64,000 bases of DNA from Subdoligranulum variabile. GTDB lineage: Bacteria > Bacillota > Clostridia > Oscillospirales > Ruminococcaceae. The notes beneath the pieces were generated by a model, which worked only from the letters and a program-made list of their open reading frames with translations, had not been told where the DNA came from and did not search any database. Each line of letters begins with the position of its first letter. The first letter of the stretch is position 1. The stretch lies in the NCBI RefSeq assembly GCF_025152575.1, contig NZ_CP102293.1, positions 2,914,001-2,978,000 of the forward strand. Direction: 5' to 3'. Shown here piece after piece: positions 16,146-25,176 of this stretch. Made by a program: the position numbers and the translations under genes.

Positions 16146-18350
16146 ATGGGGAACACCGAAGCAACGAAAGAAGTCAAAGCGGCAGAGGAATTGAAGATGC
16201 CCATCACCTACGATGATCTGAAAAAGAACATGGTTGACAGCGGGCGCCCCTATGATTTTGAGATGATTGACCGTGCCTACGCGCTGGCCGCGCAGGCGCA
16301 CGGCGGGCAGCGGCGCCGCAGCGGCGAACCATATATCTGCCACCCGCTTTCCGTTGCGCAGATCCTGGTGGAACTGGGTATGGACAGCGAGAGCATTGCG
16401 GCGGCCCTTATGCATGATGTAGCGGAGGATACCCCCGTAACGGTGGCGGAAATCAAGCAGAAATTCGGCCCCGAAGTGGCCCTGCTGGTGGATGGCGTCA
16501 CCAAACTGACCCAGATCAAGTTCTCCAATGTGGAGGATCGTCAGGCGGAAAACCTGCGCAAGATGTTGCTGGCGATGAGCCAGGACGTCCGTGTCATGAT
16601 CATCAAACTGTGCGACCGCCTGCACAATATGCGTACGGGGGATGCCTGGCCGGAACAGAAACGTCGGGACAAGGCTCTGGAAACGATGGAAGTCTATGCT
16701 CCCATTGCGCATCGTCTGGGAATCTCCAACATCAAGGAGGAACTGGAAGACCGCAGCCTGCATTATCTGGATCCCATCGGATACGAGACCATCCGTGACC
16801 TGCTGAACAAACACGGCGATGAATTCCTGCATAAAGTCTGCCATACCATTGCCCGTCATCTGGCGGAAAACGGCATTCCCAAGGCAACCATCCGGCATCG
16901 TGTCAAGAGCATCTACGGCATTTACCGCAAGATGTATATGCAGAATAAGGACTTTGAGGAAATCTACGACATCTATGCGGTGCGCATCATTCTGGAAAAC
17001 GTCCCTGAATGCTATACGGCACTGGGCCTGATCCATGATATGTACCATCCGCTGCCCAATCGGTTCAAGGATTATATTTCCACGCCGAAACCCAATGGCT
17101 ACCAAAGCCTGCATACCACGGTCATTGGTCGGGAGGCCATTCCGTTTGAGGTGCAGATCCGTACCTGGGATATGGACCGCATGGCGGAGTACGGCATTGC
17201 TGCCCACTGGAAATACAAGGCCGGTATTACCGGCAGTTCCAACGACAAGCTCGATGAGCGTCTGGCCTGGGTACGACAGCTGTTGGAAAGTCAGCGCTCC
17301 AGTGCCGATGCCACCGACCTGCTCAGTGATATCAAAAGCGATCTTCTGCCGGAGGAGGTTTTCGCCTTCACTCCGCGGGGCGATGTGATCAATCTGCCGG
17401 CAGGGGCCACAGTCATTGATTTTGCCTATGCTATCCATTCGGCGGTAGGCAACCGGATGATCGGTGCCAAGGTGAACAACCGTATTGTGTCCATCGACCA
17501 CAAGGTGCAGACCGGCGAAATTATTGAGATTCTCACCGGACCGGAAAACCGTGGCCCCAGCCGTGACTGGCTCAATATTGTCAAAACCAGTGAGGCAAAA
17601 AACAAGATCCGCAACTGGTTCAAGAAGGAGCGCCGGGAAGAGAATATCGAGGAAGGCCGCAACGCTCTGGAGCGGGAGCTGCGGCGCAATATGATCGTGC
17701 TTACCGACGAACAGCGCACGCCGTTCATGGAGAATCTGGCCCGGCGGAACCACTGCAATACGGTGGATGAAATGTACGGAGCCATCGGTTACGGAGGCCT
17801 GCAGCTCTCGCGGATGCTTTCCAAGATCAAGGAAGAATACGCCAAGCTCAAGGAAACTGAGCCGAAACCCATCACGGTGGAGCTTAAGCACGTCCATTCC
17901 TCCGACGGCGTTGTGGTGGAGGGCATCGACAACTGCCCCATCAAGTTTGCCAAGTGCTGCTCGCCGCTGCCCGGGGATGACATCATCGGTTTTGTCACCC
18001 GCGGTTTTGGCGTGTCCATTCATAAACGGGACTGCGCCAATGTGCGGGAGAGTATGCGCCACCCCGAAAATGCCGACCGCTGGGTTCGCGCCTACTGGGC
18101 GGATGATGCCAAGGAAAACTACAAGGCATCGCTGGAACTTACCTGTATGGATCGTGCCAACCTGGTCTCCGATATCGCGCTGGCACTGGGCGACATGCGG
18201 GTGCCGATCTATTCCCTGATGGCCCGCGCGGCGGAGCAGGGCCGTGCCCGCATGAGCGTCACGGTGGGCATTACCAATACCGAACATCTGAACAGCGTGG
18301 TGGCGCGTCTGAAAAAGGTCAAGGACGTCATCAGCGTCATCCGCAGCTGA
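16146..18350 (+). CDS. rel: Bifunctional (p)ppGpp synthetase/hydrolase Rel
   Basis: Rel makes and breaks the alarmone (p)ppGpp in the stringent response. The 734-aa protein has all domains of a long RSH enzyme: HD hydrolase (ALMHDVAEDTPV, RLHNMRTG), synthetase (RHRVKSIYGIYRKM, STPKPNGYQSLHTTV), TGS (VFAFTPRGDVINLP), a conserved-cysteine region (KFAKCCSPLPGDDIIGF) and a C-terminal ACT domain ending at ISVIRS. Because both HD and synthetase motifs look intact it should be bifunctional. ATG 16146 is preferred over 16140 since GGGGGAG sits 7 nt before it. dtd follows after 26 bp, the classical pairing. Confidence 0.95.
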   Translation: MGNTEATKEVKAAEELKMPITYDDLKKNMVDSGRPYDFEMIDRAYALAAQAHGGQRRRSGEPYICHPLSVAQILVELGMDSESIAAALMHDVAEDTPVTVAEIKQKFGPEVALLVDGVTKLTQIKFSNVEDRQAENLRKMLLAMSQDVRVMIIKLCDRLHNMRTGDAWPEQKRRDKALETMEVYAPIAHRLGISNIKEELEDRSLHYLDPIGYETIRDLLNKHGDEFLHKVCHTIARHLAENGIPKATIRHRVKSIYGIYRKMYMQNKDFEEIYDIYAVRIILENVPECYTALGLIHDMYHPLPNRFKDYISTPKPNGYQSLHTTVIGREAIPFEVQIRTWDMDRMAEYGIAAHWKYKAGITGSSNDKLDERLAWVRQLLESQRSSADATDLLSDIKSDLLPEEVFAFTPRGDVINLPAGATVIDFAYAIHSAVGNRMIGAKVNNRIVSIDHKVQTGEIIEILTGPENRGPSRDWLNIVKTSEAKNKIRNWFKKERREENIEEGRNALERELRRNMIVLTDEQRTPFMENLARRNHCNTVDEMYGAIGYGGLQLSRMLSKIKEEYAKLKETEPKPITVELKHVHSSDGVVVEGIDNCPIKFAKCCSPLPGDDIIGFVTRGFGVSIHKRDCANVRESMRHPENADRWVRAYWADDAKENYKASLELTCMDRANLVSDIALALGDMRVPIYSLMARAAEQGRARMSVTVGITNTEHLNSVVARLKKVKDVISVIRS

Positions 18351-18376
18351 AATCAACCGATAAGGAGTCAATCACG

Positions 18377-18832
18377 ATGCGAGCAGTGATCCAGCGTGTA
18401 ACCGAAGCATCGGTCACCGTCAACGGCGGCCCGGCGCGTGCCATCGGTCCGGGTCTTGTGATCTTGCTGGGGGTGCGGGAAACCGACGATCCGGCCATCA
18501 TTCCAAAACTTGCTGAAAAATGTGCGCATCTGCGCATTTTTGAAGACGAAGCCGGCAAACTCAACCGCAGCGCGGTAGAACTGGGCTATGAGGCGTTGGT
18601 GGTCTCCAATTTTACGCTGTACGGGGACACTGCCAAGGGAAAGCGCCCCAGCTTCAGCCATGCGGCCAAGGCGGATCTGGCAGTTCCGTGCTATGAACAG
18701 TTCCTTTCGGAAATCAGCCGGCAGGGGCTCAAAGGCGTGCAGCATGGAGAGTTTGGTGCCGACATGCAGATCCGGCTGCTCAATGACGGGCCGGTGACCA
18801 TTGTGATCGATACCGACGAGTGGAAAAAATAG
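18377..18832 (+). CDS. dtd: D-aminoacyl-tRNA deacylase
   Basis: Dtd hydrolyses D-amino acids (and glycine on tRNA-Ala) from mischarged tRNAs. The 151-aa protein matches family length. The N-terminus MRAVIQRVTEASVTV, the LRIFEDEAGK loop, SNFTLYGDTAKGKRPSF and a GPVTIVIDT C-terminus are all diagnostic. The Gly-cisPro active-site motif is seen as NDGPVT. AAGGAG precedes ATG 18377. It lies between rel and a metallo-hydrolase in one transcription unit. Confidence 0.95.
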   Translation: MRAVIQRVTEASVTVNGGPARAIGPGLVILLGVRETDDPAIIPKLAEKCAHLRIFEDEAGKLNRSAVELGYEALVVSNFTLYGDTAKGKRPSFSHAAKADLAVPCYEQFLSEISRQGLKGVQHGEFGADMQIRLLNDGPVTIVIDTDEWKK

Positions 18833-18840
18833 GAGGACCT

Positions 18841-19446
18841 ATGAAGATCCAGCATATTCACGGGCTTGCCCCGCTGTATACCAATACCTTTCTGATCATC
18901 ACCGACGCAAAGCACAGCATTCTGGTGGACCCGGCAGCAGCTCCCCAGACCTACCTGGACGCCCTGGAGAAGGAGAACGCACAGCTTACCCATATTTTGC
19001 TCACGCACGGGCACTACGACCATGTGGGGGCTGTGGCGGCACTGCGCAAGGCCACCGGCTGCAAGGTGTATATGGATCCGGTGGACGCCGCGGGCAGCCA
19101 GATGCTGCCGCTGACCAAAGATCTTGTAGATGAAAACTGGCCTGCCGATGACACCTTGCGTATTGACGAACTGATGTTCACAATCTATCATACGCCGGGC
19201 CATACCCCCGGCAGTGTCTGCCTGCTCTGCGGGCAGGTGATGTTCAGCGGTGATACGCTTTTTGCCGGCTCCTGCGGCCGCACCGATCTGCCGGGCGGCA
19301 GCATGCAGCAGATGCAGAGAAGTCTTTCCATGCTGGCAGCCCTGCCTCTGGCGGAGGATGTGAAAGTCCTGCCTGGTCATGAGGCGTTCTCGACGATGGG
19401 GCAGGAACGCCGCTCCAACCCGTACCTGAACGGTATGTGGTTCTGA
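18841..19446 (+). CDS. MBL-fold metallo-hydrolase (glyoxalase II-like)
   Basis: A 201-aa zinc hydrolase of the metallo-beta-lactamase fold. The binuclear metal site is seen as THGHYDHVG near residue 60, GHTPGSVCLL near 120, SGDTLFAGSCGRTDLPGG near 135 and a final His in PGHEAF. The GRTDLPGG segment is typical of hydroxyacylglutathione-hydrolase-like proteins of Firmicutes, whose substrates are mostly unknown. AGGAGG lies upstream of ATG 18841, and dtd ends 8 bp before. Confidence 0.85.
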   Translation: MKIQHIHGLAPLYTNTFLIITDAKHSILVDPAAAPQTYLDALEKENAQLTHILLTHGHYDHVGAVAALRKATGCKVYMDPVDAAGSQMLPLTKDLVDENWPADDTLRIDELMFTIYHTPGHTPGSVCLLCGQVMFSGDTLFAGSCGRTDLPGGSMQQMQRSLSMLAALPLAEDVKVLPGHEAFSTMGQERRSNPYLNGMWF

Positions 19447-19470
19447 GCGGAAAACAGCAAGGAGACAACC

Positions 19471-20934
19471 ATGATGCAGATCGTTTTGCGCGGCGCAGCG
19501 GCGGGATATGAAGCGGAGCATACCGCCCGCATCTTTTTCCCCGGCGCTGAAAAGGTTACACAGATTCCGGAAAGTGGAGATTTTGTGCTGGCCGTCAGTC
19601 ATGAAAAAACCGATTTTGTGCTGCTTCGCCTGGGGGAGGCACTTAGCTGGCGCAGCGCGTTGCGCGCTGAGGACGGCGATGCGGAATATACCCTTTGTAC
19701 GCTTTTGTTTGAGCTGCTGCGGGAAAAGACCGGCCAGAATCCGCCTTGGGGGATGATGACCGGTGTGCGTCCCGTTCGCATCATCCATGATCTGCGGGCA
19801 ATGGGAGCCACAGAAACCGAAATTGAGGACCGCTTCCTGCGGCATTTTGCCTGTACACCGGAGAAATTTACGCTGGCCCGGGGCATTGCTGATCTGCAGC
19901 GGCCTGTGCTGGCAGGAGCCGATCCCATGGACTGCAGCGTCTATGCGGGAATCCCGTTCTGCCCGACCCGCTGCAGCTATTGCAGCTTTGTCTCCCGCAC
20001 CGTGGGAGACAAGGCAACCCGGGCACTGGTGCAGCCTTACGTGGATAAACTCTGTGAGGAACTGACGGCCATCCGGCAGACTGCCGACCGGTGCGGTTTA
20101 CATATCCGTACTTTCTATATCGGCGGCGGTACACCCACGAGTCTCTCGGCTGCACAGCTGGAACAACTGATGGGGCATATTGCCCGGACCTTTGACCTTT
20201 CCACACTGGATGAATACACGGTGGAGGCGGGCCGGCCTGATTGTACGAATGCTGAAAAACTGCGCATCATCAAACAGTATGGTGCCACCCGCATCTCCAT
20301 CAACCCGCAGACCTTTTCTGATGAGGTGCTTCGGAATATCGGCCGGCGCCATACCGCGCAGGACATTATAGACTGCTTTGCGGCAGCTCGTGCGGCGGGG
20401 CATCAGAACATCAATATGGATCTGATCGCCGGTCTGCCCGGTGATACGGTGGAGGGGTTCACGCATAGTCTGGAGCAGGCCATCGCGCTGGATCCGGAAA
20501 ATATCACAGTGCATACTTTGACCCTGAAGCGTGCCTCCAACCTGGTGGTGGAACACCGCGCCGCAGATTACGATGATGTGGCGGCTATGCTGGCCCGCTG
20601 CGATCGTCTGCAGCAGGCCGGATACCGTCCATACTATCTCTACCGGCAGAAGGGGACGCTGCAGAATCTGGAAAATATCGGCTGGGCCAAACCCGGCAAG
20701 GAGTGCCTGTATAATATCTATATCATGGAGGAAATTCACACCATCCTCTCGGCAGGGGCAGGCGGCTCCACAAAGCTCGTGATTCCCGGCAAACGCCATG
20801 GAAAGATCGAACGCATCTTCAATTTCAAATATCCCACGGAATACATCGACCGCTTTGCGGAGATTTTGGCCCGCAAGCAGGGGGTGGAGGATTTCTATGA
20901 ACGTTGCACAACGCAAACGATTTGTCAGCCGTGA
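19471..20934 (+). CDS. hemZ: Coproporphyrinogen dehydrogenase-like radical SAM protein HemZ
   Basis: A radical SAM enzyme of the oxygen-independent coproporphyrinogen III oxidase family, 487 aa. The 4Fe-4S cysteine motif is FCPTRCSYCSF (about 167), followed by FYIGGGTPTSL, EAGRPDC, SINPQTF and NINMDLIAGLPGDT. An extra N-terminal domain of about 150 residues separates HemZ from HemN/HemW. No other haem gene is near, so the substrate is unproven; many gut Clostridia keep HemZ without a full pathway. AAGGAG lies before ATG 19471. The 3' end overlaps the next gene. Confidence 0.87.
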   Translation: MMQIVLRGAAAGYEAEHTARIFFPGAEKVTQIPESGDFVLAVSHEKTDFVLLRLGEALSWRSALRAEDGDAEYTLCTLLFELLREKTGQNPPWGMMTGVRPVRIIHDLRAMGATETEIEDRFLRHFACTPEKFTLARGIADLQRPVLAGADPMDCSVYAGIPFCPTRCSYCSFVSRTVGDKATRALVQPYVDKLCEELTAIRQTADRCGLHIRTFYIGGGTPTSLSAAQLEQLMGHIARTFDLSTLDEYTVEAGRPDCTNAEKLRIIKQYGATRISINPQTFSDEVLRNIGRRHTAQDIIDCFAAARAAGHQNINMDLIAGLPGDTVEGFTHSLEQAIALDPENITVHTLTLKRASNLVVEHRAADYDDVAAMLARCDRLQQAGYRPYYLYRQKGTLQNLENIGWAKPGKECLYNIYIMEEIHTILSAGAGGSTKLVIPGKRHGKIERIFNFKYPTEYIDRFAEILARKQGVEDFYERCTTQTICQP

Positions 20935-21832
20935 ACTGGTAGCACTGGCGGCCAGTCAGCCGCAGCCGTTCGCTGCGCTGTGTGAGCGGCAGTACCATGA
21001 ACGCATCGAGGCGATTGCCCGGGAAGTTCTGGCGGGCGGGCGCCACATTGTCATGCTGACGGGGGCTTCGGCCGCTGGCAAAACCACATCGGCGCACAAA
21101 CTGGCTGCGGCGATCGCGGCCCAAGGCCGCCGCAGCGTCGTGCTCAGTCTGGATGATTTCTATGCAGGGGCGGGGCGATATCCCAAGAATCCCGACGGCA
21201 GCGATGACTATGAAAGTCTGCAGTCTCTGGACCTGCCGGTGCTGCGCCGCTGTCTGGGGGAGTTGCACCGTAACGGAATTTGCCAGGCGCCGGTGTTTGA
21301 TTTCAAAATCCAGCAGCCCAACGGGGTGCAGACCATCGACTGCCGCGACGGCGTGGTCGTCATCGAAGGTCTCCATGCCTTGAATCCGGCGCTCACCGAA
21401 AATCTGCCAGCGGATGCAGTGTTTTGCCTTTATGCCGGTCTGCGGGAAGAGTACGCTGACCCGGACGGTAACCGCTGCCTGGCCACGCGGGACATCCGGC
21501 TGGCCCGGCGCCTGGTGCGGGACTTCCTGTTCCGGGGGCATGGTGCCTCCTTCACGCTGGGGCTCTGGGGCCATGTATGCGACGGGGAGGATCGCTATAT
21601 CAAACCTTACAAGCCGCGGGCCGATCTGCTGCTGGATACAACCCATACCTACGAAGTCTGCCTGTGGCATAACGTGTTGGATGCCATGCCGTCGGACCCG
21701 GCACTGGCCACAGCGCAACGGCGGCAGCTGGAGGCGCTTTGCCGCAAATTCGTGCCGTTCCCGGCCCTGGGAACGGAACTTGTGCCAAAGGACAGTATGC
21801 TGCGTGAATTTATCGGAACACAGGCTCCGTAA
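20897..21832 (+). CDS. Uridine kinase-like P-loop nucleoside kinase
   Basis: A 311-aa ATP-dependent kinase of the uridine kinase/phosphoribulokinase family. The Walker A motif GASAAGKTTSAHKL is near residue 55, the DDFY motif (SLDDFYAGAG) near 85, and VVIEGLHALNP is the family's third block. It probably phosphorylates a nucleoside, but its N-terminal 45 residues and C-terminal region are unlike plain Udk. GGTGGAGG precedes ATG 20897 inside hemZ, giving a 38-nt overlap and translational coupling. Confidence 0.78.
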   Translation: MNVAQRKRFVSRELVALAASQPQPFAALCERQYHERIEAIAREVLAGGRHIVMLTGASAAGKTTSAHKLAAAIAAQGRRSVVLSLDDFYAGAGRYPKNPDGSDDYESLQSLDLPVLRRCLGELHRNGICQAPVFDFKIQQPNGVQTIDCRDGVVVIEGLHALNPALTENLPADAVFCLYAGLREEYADPDGNRCLATRDIRLARRLVRDFLFRGHGASFTLGLWGHVCDGEDRYIKPYKPRADLLLDTTHTYEVCLWHNVLDAMPSDPALATAQRRQLEALCRKFVPFPALGTELVPKDSMLREFIGTQAP

Positions 21833-21858
21833 ATTCACGGAAAATATACATTTGCGCG

Positions 21859-21887
21859 TTGCAAAGCCTGTAGGAATCCGCTATAAT
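21859..21887 (+). promoter_or_regulatory. SigA promoter before zinc-ribbon gene
   Basis: TTGCAA (21859-21864), a 17-nt spacer and TATAAT (21882-21887), about 60 bp before the ATG at 21947. Confidence 0.75.
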
Positions 21888-21946
21888 AGGCGTAAAGAGC
21901 GCGGCGGAGCGAAAGCTGCGCACGTTTAAAGAAAGAGGTGTTTCCT

Positions 21947-22408
21947 ATGTTTGAACTGGATATTGAAATGCTGAAGGAGCAGGGCCTGCAGCTGGTAGAT
22001 ACAGCCAAAAAGACCGCCCAGGATCTGGCCGACAAAGGCAAAAACCAGTTGGACCTCATGAACCAGCAGGCACGTCTGTCCAGAGCACAGCGTCAGCTGG
22101 GTGCACTCGTCTACAGCCTGCATAAAGCAGGGGAGGAAAACCAGCCCCTGGTGGACAAATATATCGAAGCTGTTGCCGAGGTTGAGAAGGCCATTGAGGA
22201 GATCAAGGCCAACATGAGCCCGGAGGAATATATGGCAGCCGAGGCCGATGCTGCGGCGGAAGATCCTATGGAGGAGCCGGCTGAGGAGGAAGAGGAGATC
22301 GAGGAAGAACCCGTGCAGCTGCGCGGTGAAACCAAGATCTGCCCGGTCTGCAAGGCGGAAGTGGACGGCGACGCGCTGTTCTGCAACCATTGCGGTGCCC
22401 AGCTGTAA
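21947..22408 (+). CDS. Coiled-coil protein with C-terminal zinc ribbon
   Basis: A 153-aa acidic protein of unknown function. Residues 1-85 are predicted helical (LVDTAKKTAQDLADKGKNQLDLMNQQARLS split by heptads), residues 100-130 are a Glu-rich linker, and the C-terminus is a zinc ribbon with CPVC and CNHC pairs (ICPVCKAEV, LFCNHCGAQL). Such ribbons often mediate protein contacts. AGAGGTG lies before ATG 21947, and it has its own promoter, so it is probably monocistronic. Confidence 0.7.
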   Translation: MFELDIEMLKEQGLQLVDTAKKTAQDLADKGKNQLDLMNQQARLSRAQRQLGALVYSLHKAGEENQPLVDKYIEAVAEVEKAIEEIKANMSPEEYMAAEADAAAEDPMEEPAEEEEEIEEEPVQLRGETKICPVCKAEVDGDALFCNHCGAQL

Positions 22409-22475
22409 TCTGCGTTATTTCGTAAAAACTATGGGTCTGCGGGCGGTGCTGCGGCTGCAGTGCCGCCCGTAAGGC

Positions 22476-22503
22476 TTGACAAATTCCGGATTGGGAGTAA
22501 AAT
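22476..22503 (+). promoter_or_regulatory. SigA promoter of the mazG cluster
   Basis: TTGACA (22476-22481), a 16-nt spacer and TAAAAT (22498-22503) lie 40 bp before mazG. A GC-rich GGGCGGTGCTGC/GCAGTGCCGCCC stem just upstream may end the preceding transcript although it lacks a T tract. Confidence 0.75.
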
Positions 22504-22542
22504 ATTGCGTACTGCGCCGTGCGCAGGACGCTGTAAAAACCT

Positions 22543-23220
22543 ATGAACAGAGCATTTCCTGAGAAACAGACCTATACGGCTGAGGATCTTGTAACGATCA
22601 TTGCCTTGCTGCGGGACCCGGAGAATGGCTGCCCCTGGGATAAGGTCCAGACACATCAGTCCATTCGCATGAACTTCCTGGAGGAAGCCTACGAAGCGGT
22701 GGATGCCATTGATCTGGAAGATTCCCATCTGCTGTGTGAGGAGCTGGGCGATGTGCTGATGCAGGTCGCTTTCCATGCACAGATTGAGCAGGAGGCCGGG
22801 CATTTCACCTGGCAGCAGGTCTGTGACGGTGTTTGCCGCAAGCTGATTCAGCGGCATCCCCATATTTTTGGCGGGGACACAAGCATAAAAGACTGGGATG
22901 CGCTCAAAAATAAGGAAAAGGGCCGTCTGACCCTGCAGGATGACCTGGCCAGCGTGCCGGGAGCCTTGCCTGCGCTGATGCGTGCGGGCAAACTGCAGAA
23001 ACGCGCCGCGCGCTACGGTGTCGAAACACCTGCCGACGCGCAGCGTGTGGCAGAGTGTGCCCGTACCCTGCAGGAAACTGCCGATCCGAAGACCGCCGAG
23101 AAGGCGGTGGGGGAATTGTTGTTTGCCGCTGTGGCACTGGCCCGGCAGGCAGGCATTGATCCGGAGCAGGCGCTGCAAAAGCGCAATGCTGCCTTTGAGG
23201 CGGCACCCGAATCCAACTGA
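22543..23220 (+). CDS. mazG: Nucleoside triphosphate pyrophosphohydrolase MazG
   Basis: MazG hydrolyses (d)NTPs to monophosphate and pyrophosphate and cleans damaged nucleotide pools. The 225-aa protein has LLRDPENGCPWDKVQTHQS and the metal-binding EEAYEAVDAI and EELGDVLMQVAFH motifs of the first MazG domain, with a reduced second copy in the C-terminal half. It lacks the N-terminal methylase-like domain found in Bacillus YabN. It opens the conserved cluster mazG-hup-rqcP-yabP-yabQ-divIC-yabR. No strong ribosome site is seen before ATG 22543. Confidence 0.92.
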   Translation: MNRAFPEKQTYTAEDLVTIIALLRDPENGCPWDKVQTHQSIRMNFLEEAYEAVDAIDLEDSHLLCEELGDVLMQVAFHAQIEQEAGHFTWQQVCDGVCRKLIQRHPHIFGGDTSIKDWDALKNKEKGRLTLQDDLASVPGALPALMRAGKLQKRAARYGVETPADAQRVAECARTLQETADPKTAEKAVGELLFAAVALARQAGIDPEQALQKRNAAFEAAPESN

Positions 23221-23292
23221 GCTGAGAAGCAGGCGCCTGGGAAGATCCCTGCAGCCGCTTTTGGCAGATAAATAACTTTGGAGGTACAAACC

Positions 23293-23565
23293 ATGACGAA
23301 AGTTGAATTGATCGCCGCTGTTGCGAACGAAGCCAACCTGACCAAGAAGGACGCCGAGCAGGCTGTCAACACCGCCCTCAACGCCATTACCGAGGCGCTG
23401 AAGAACGGTGACAAAGTGACCCTGGTGGGCTTTGGCACGTTCGAGGTCCGTGAGCGTCCGGCCCGCAAAGGCCGCAACCCCCAGACCGGCGCTGAGATCA
23501 CCATCGAGGCGTCCAAGCTGCCCGCTTTCAAGGCCGGCAAGGCTCTGAAGGACGCTGTGCAGTAA
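23293..23565 (+). CDS. hup: HU family DNA-binding protein
   Basis: A 90-aa histone-like protein that bends and compacts DNA as a dimer. [25 protein letters not shown] opens the helical dimer domain (quoted in part: [10 protein letters not shown]), and [21 protein letters not shown] is the DNA-binding beta arm including the conserved Arg and Pro of RNPQTG. GGAGGT lies 7 nt before ATG 23293. Its position between mazG and rqcP is common in Clostridia. A terminator follows inside the cluster, suggesting hup is also expressed apart at higher level. Confidence 0.95.
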   Translation: MTKVELIAAVANEANLTKKDAEQAVNTALNAITEALKNGDKVTLVGFGTFEVRERPARKGRNPQTGAEITIEASKLPAFKAGKALKDAVQ

Positions 23566-23585
23566 GCCACATTGTACCTTGCTTG

Positions 23586-23615
23586 CCCCGTCGCCGTTGG
23601 CGATGGGGTATTTTT
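23586..23615 (+). terminator. Terminator after hup
   Basis: A CCCCGTCGCC-GTT-GGCGATGGGG hairpin followed by TATTTTT lies between hup and rqcP; readthrough probably feeds the downstream genes because no promoter is evident before rqcP. Confidence 0.75.
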
Positions 23616-23629
23616 CGTAGGAGGAAACT

Positions 23630-23881
23630 ATGCGTTTAGACAAGTATCTCAAAGTGAGCCGCCTGATCAAGCGCCGCACGCTGGCCAACGAGGTGGCAGA
23701 TGCGGGCCGGGTATTGGTCAATGACAAACCGGCCAAGGCAAGCTATGCTGTCAAGACAGGGGATGTGATCGAAATCACCTTCGGCAACCGCCCGATCAAG
23801 GTGCGGGTCCTGTCCACCGAAGAACCCAAGGGCAAAGATGTTGCCCGGGAATTGTTTGAAGTGATGGACTTGCAGTCATAA
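23630..23881 (+). CDS. rqcP: RNA-binding S4 protein RqcP (YabO)
   Basis: An 83-aa S4-domain protein. MRLDKYLKVSRLIKRRT is the S4 RNA-binding start, followed by ADAGRVLVNDKPAKASY and a short beta segment, matching Hsp15/YabO. In Bacillus this protein, RqcP, helps RqcH add alanine tails on stalled 50S subunits in ribosome quality control. GTAGGAGG precedes ATG 23630. It sits in the same position relative to mazG, yabP and divIC as in Bacillus. Confidence 0.9.
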   Translation: MRLDKYLKVSRLIKRRTLANEVADAGRVLVNDKPAKASYAVKTGDVIEITFGNRPIKVRVLSTEEPKGKDVARELFEVMDLQS

Positions 23882-23943
23882 TTCCGATCCCTGCCGCATA
23901 TCGTATGGGTGTACACCCAATTGCGGAGGAGGGGACAACCGCT

Positions 23944-24258
23944 ATGGCGGAAATGAGAAATGAACCGGTCCGGACCCAGACCAGCGCTGTGGAACCACAG
24001 CCCCGCGGTCACAGCTTGGCGCTGAAGGATCGCCGCCATCTGGCGGTGACCGGTGTTACGAGGATCATCAGCTGTGACGAGACAGCCGCTGTGCTGGAAA
24101 CACCGCTGGGAAATCTGACCATTGGCGGCCAGGAGCTGCAGGTCAGCGAGCTTTCGGTGCAGAGTGGGCAGGTGCAGCTCTCCGGAAAGATCGAGTACAT
24201 GCAGTATGCAGAAAACCGTCAGTCCAACGGTGGGTTGCTGGCCCGCCTGTTCCGCTGA
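23944..24258 (+). CDS. yabP: Sporulation protein YabP
   Basis: A 104-aa small protein needed for spore coat or cortex assembly in Bacillus. The core block HLAVTGVTRIISCDETAAVL and the LGNLTIGGQELQVSELS segment fit the YabP/YqfC family. The N-terminal 30 residues are poorly conserved. ATG 23944 is chosen because GGAGGAGGGG precedes it; an upstream ATG at 23905 lies before that site. yabQ begins one base after its stop codon, so the pair should be translationally coupled. Confidence 0.88.
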   Translation: MAEMRNEPVRTQTSAVEPQPRGHSLALKDRRHLAVTGVTRIISCDETAAVLETPLGNLTIGGQELQVSELSVQSGQVQLSGKIEYMQYAENRQSNGGLLARLFR

Positions 24259-24259
24259 G

Positions 24260-24739
24260 ATGGCTGCGTCACCCGCCGCAGCGGCGGTTCTAGGGGATCT
24301 TCTTTGGTGCCTTGGACTGGGGTGTCTGTTAGGCGCCGGTCGCGAGGCTCTGGGGCTTCTTTTTGGGGAAGGGCAGGTGCGCTGCTTTTGCTGGGACGTG
24401 TTGTCTTTTGCGGCAGCGGCCTTTCTGGTTTGCGGTTTTTCCGCCGGTGTCAGTGCCAGTGGGATGGCCCGCTGGTATATGACGGCCGGTGTCCTGGCCG
24501 GCGTTTTGGCTTGGAATGGGACAGTGGGACCGGCCATCCGGCGCTTTTTCCGGGGAGTGCTCAGATTTCTACTGTGGCCTGCCCGTGTTCTGGAACAACG
24601 CTGCTTTGCACCGATGCGGCGGCGTACCGTTGGCATGCTGGAACGGTACAGAAAACAGCATACTCAGAAAAAAGCGGGAAAAAAGGCCAAAAATGGAAAA
24701 AAGCAGTTGCAAAAGCCGTCGAAAATATTATATAATTAA
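24260..24739 (+). CDS. yabQ: Spore cortex biosynthesis protein YabQ
   Basis: A 159-aa membrane protein; YabQ is needed for spore cortex formation in Bacillus. Four hydrophobic segments are visible within residues 5-110, with the family-like motif LGCLLGAGREALGLLF near the N-terminus, followed by a highly basic C-terminal tail rich in Lys (KKAGKKAKNGKKQLQK). ATG 24260 follows the yabP stop with a 1-nt gap. Identity rests largely on synteny plus topology, since the sequence family diverges strongly. Confidence 0.8.
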   Translation: MAASPAAAAVLGDLLWCLGLGCLLGAGREALGLLFGEGQVRCFCWDVLSFAAAAFLVCGFSAGVSASGMARWYMTAGVLAGVLAWNGTVGPAIRRFFRGVLRFLLWPARVLEQRCFAPMRRRTVGMLERYRKQHTQKKAGKKAKNGKKQLQKPSKILYN

Positions 24740-24809
24740 CCATACGTAGTGCTGTGCGCCGTATACGCATGAAACCGCGCAATTTTCGAGGAAAGGGGGC
24801 ATCCCGATT

Positions 24810-25094
24810 ATGCACAAGCGTCATGGGCTGCTCCCGCGGTGGCTGCTGGTCGCTGCGTTTCTGGGGCTTTGCGGATATCTGTTTGTCAGTCTGATCCATT
24901 ATCAGGTTTCCATCGGCTCCAAGCAGCAGGAACTGCTCAGCGTTCAGAGCCAGCTCAGCAACCAGCTGACGGAAAACGCGGAACTTTCCAATACGCTGGA
25001 TCAGGGCGAGGACGCCATCATTGAACGGTATGCCCGGGAACAGGGGTATGCCAAACCCAATGAGCGCGTCTTTGTAGATATCAGCGGTAAATAA
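24810..25094 (+). CDS. divIC: Septum formation initiator DivIC/FtsB
   Basis: A 94-aa bitopic membrane protein of the divisome that pairs with FtsL and DivIB to activate septal wall synthesis. A short cytoplasmic tail is followed by one transmembrane helix (residues 10-30), a coiled coil (SKQQELLSVQSQLSNQLTENAEL in part) and the C-terminal block IERYAREQGYAKPNERVFV typical of the family. Length and synteny match Bacillus divIC. GAGGAAAGGGGG precedes ATG 24810. Confidence 0.9.
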   Translation: MHKRHGLLPRWLLVAAFLGLCGYLFVSLIHYQVSIGSKQQELLSVQSQLSNQLTENAELSNTLDQGEDAIIERYAREQGYAKPNERVFVDISGK

Positions 25095-25176
25095 GTGCAA
25101 AACATCAGATTCAGCGGGGGAGCTTTGCGGCAACCCCTCTGCATAAATCAATCAAAAGAAAAAGGGGTATTCTAGT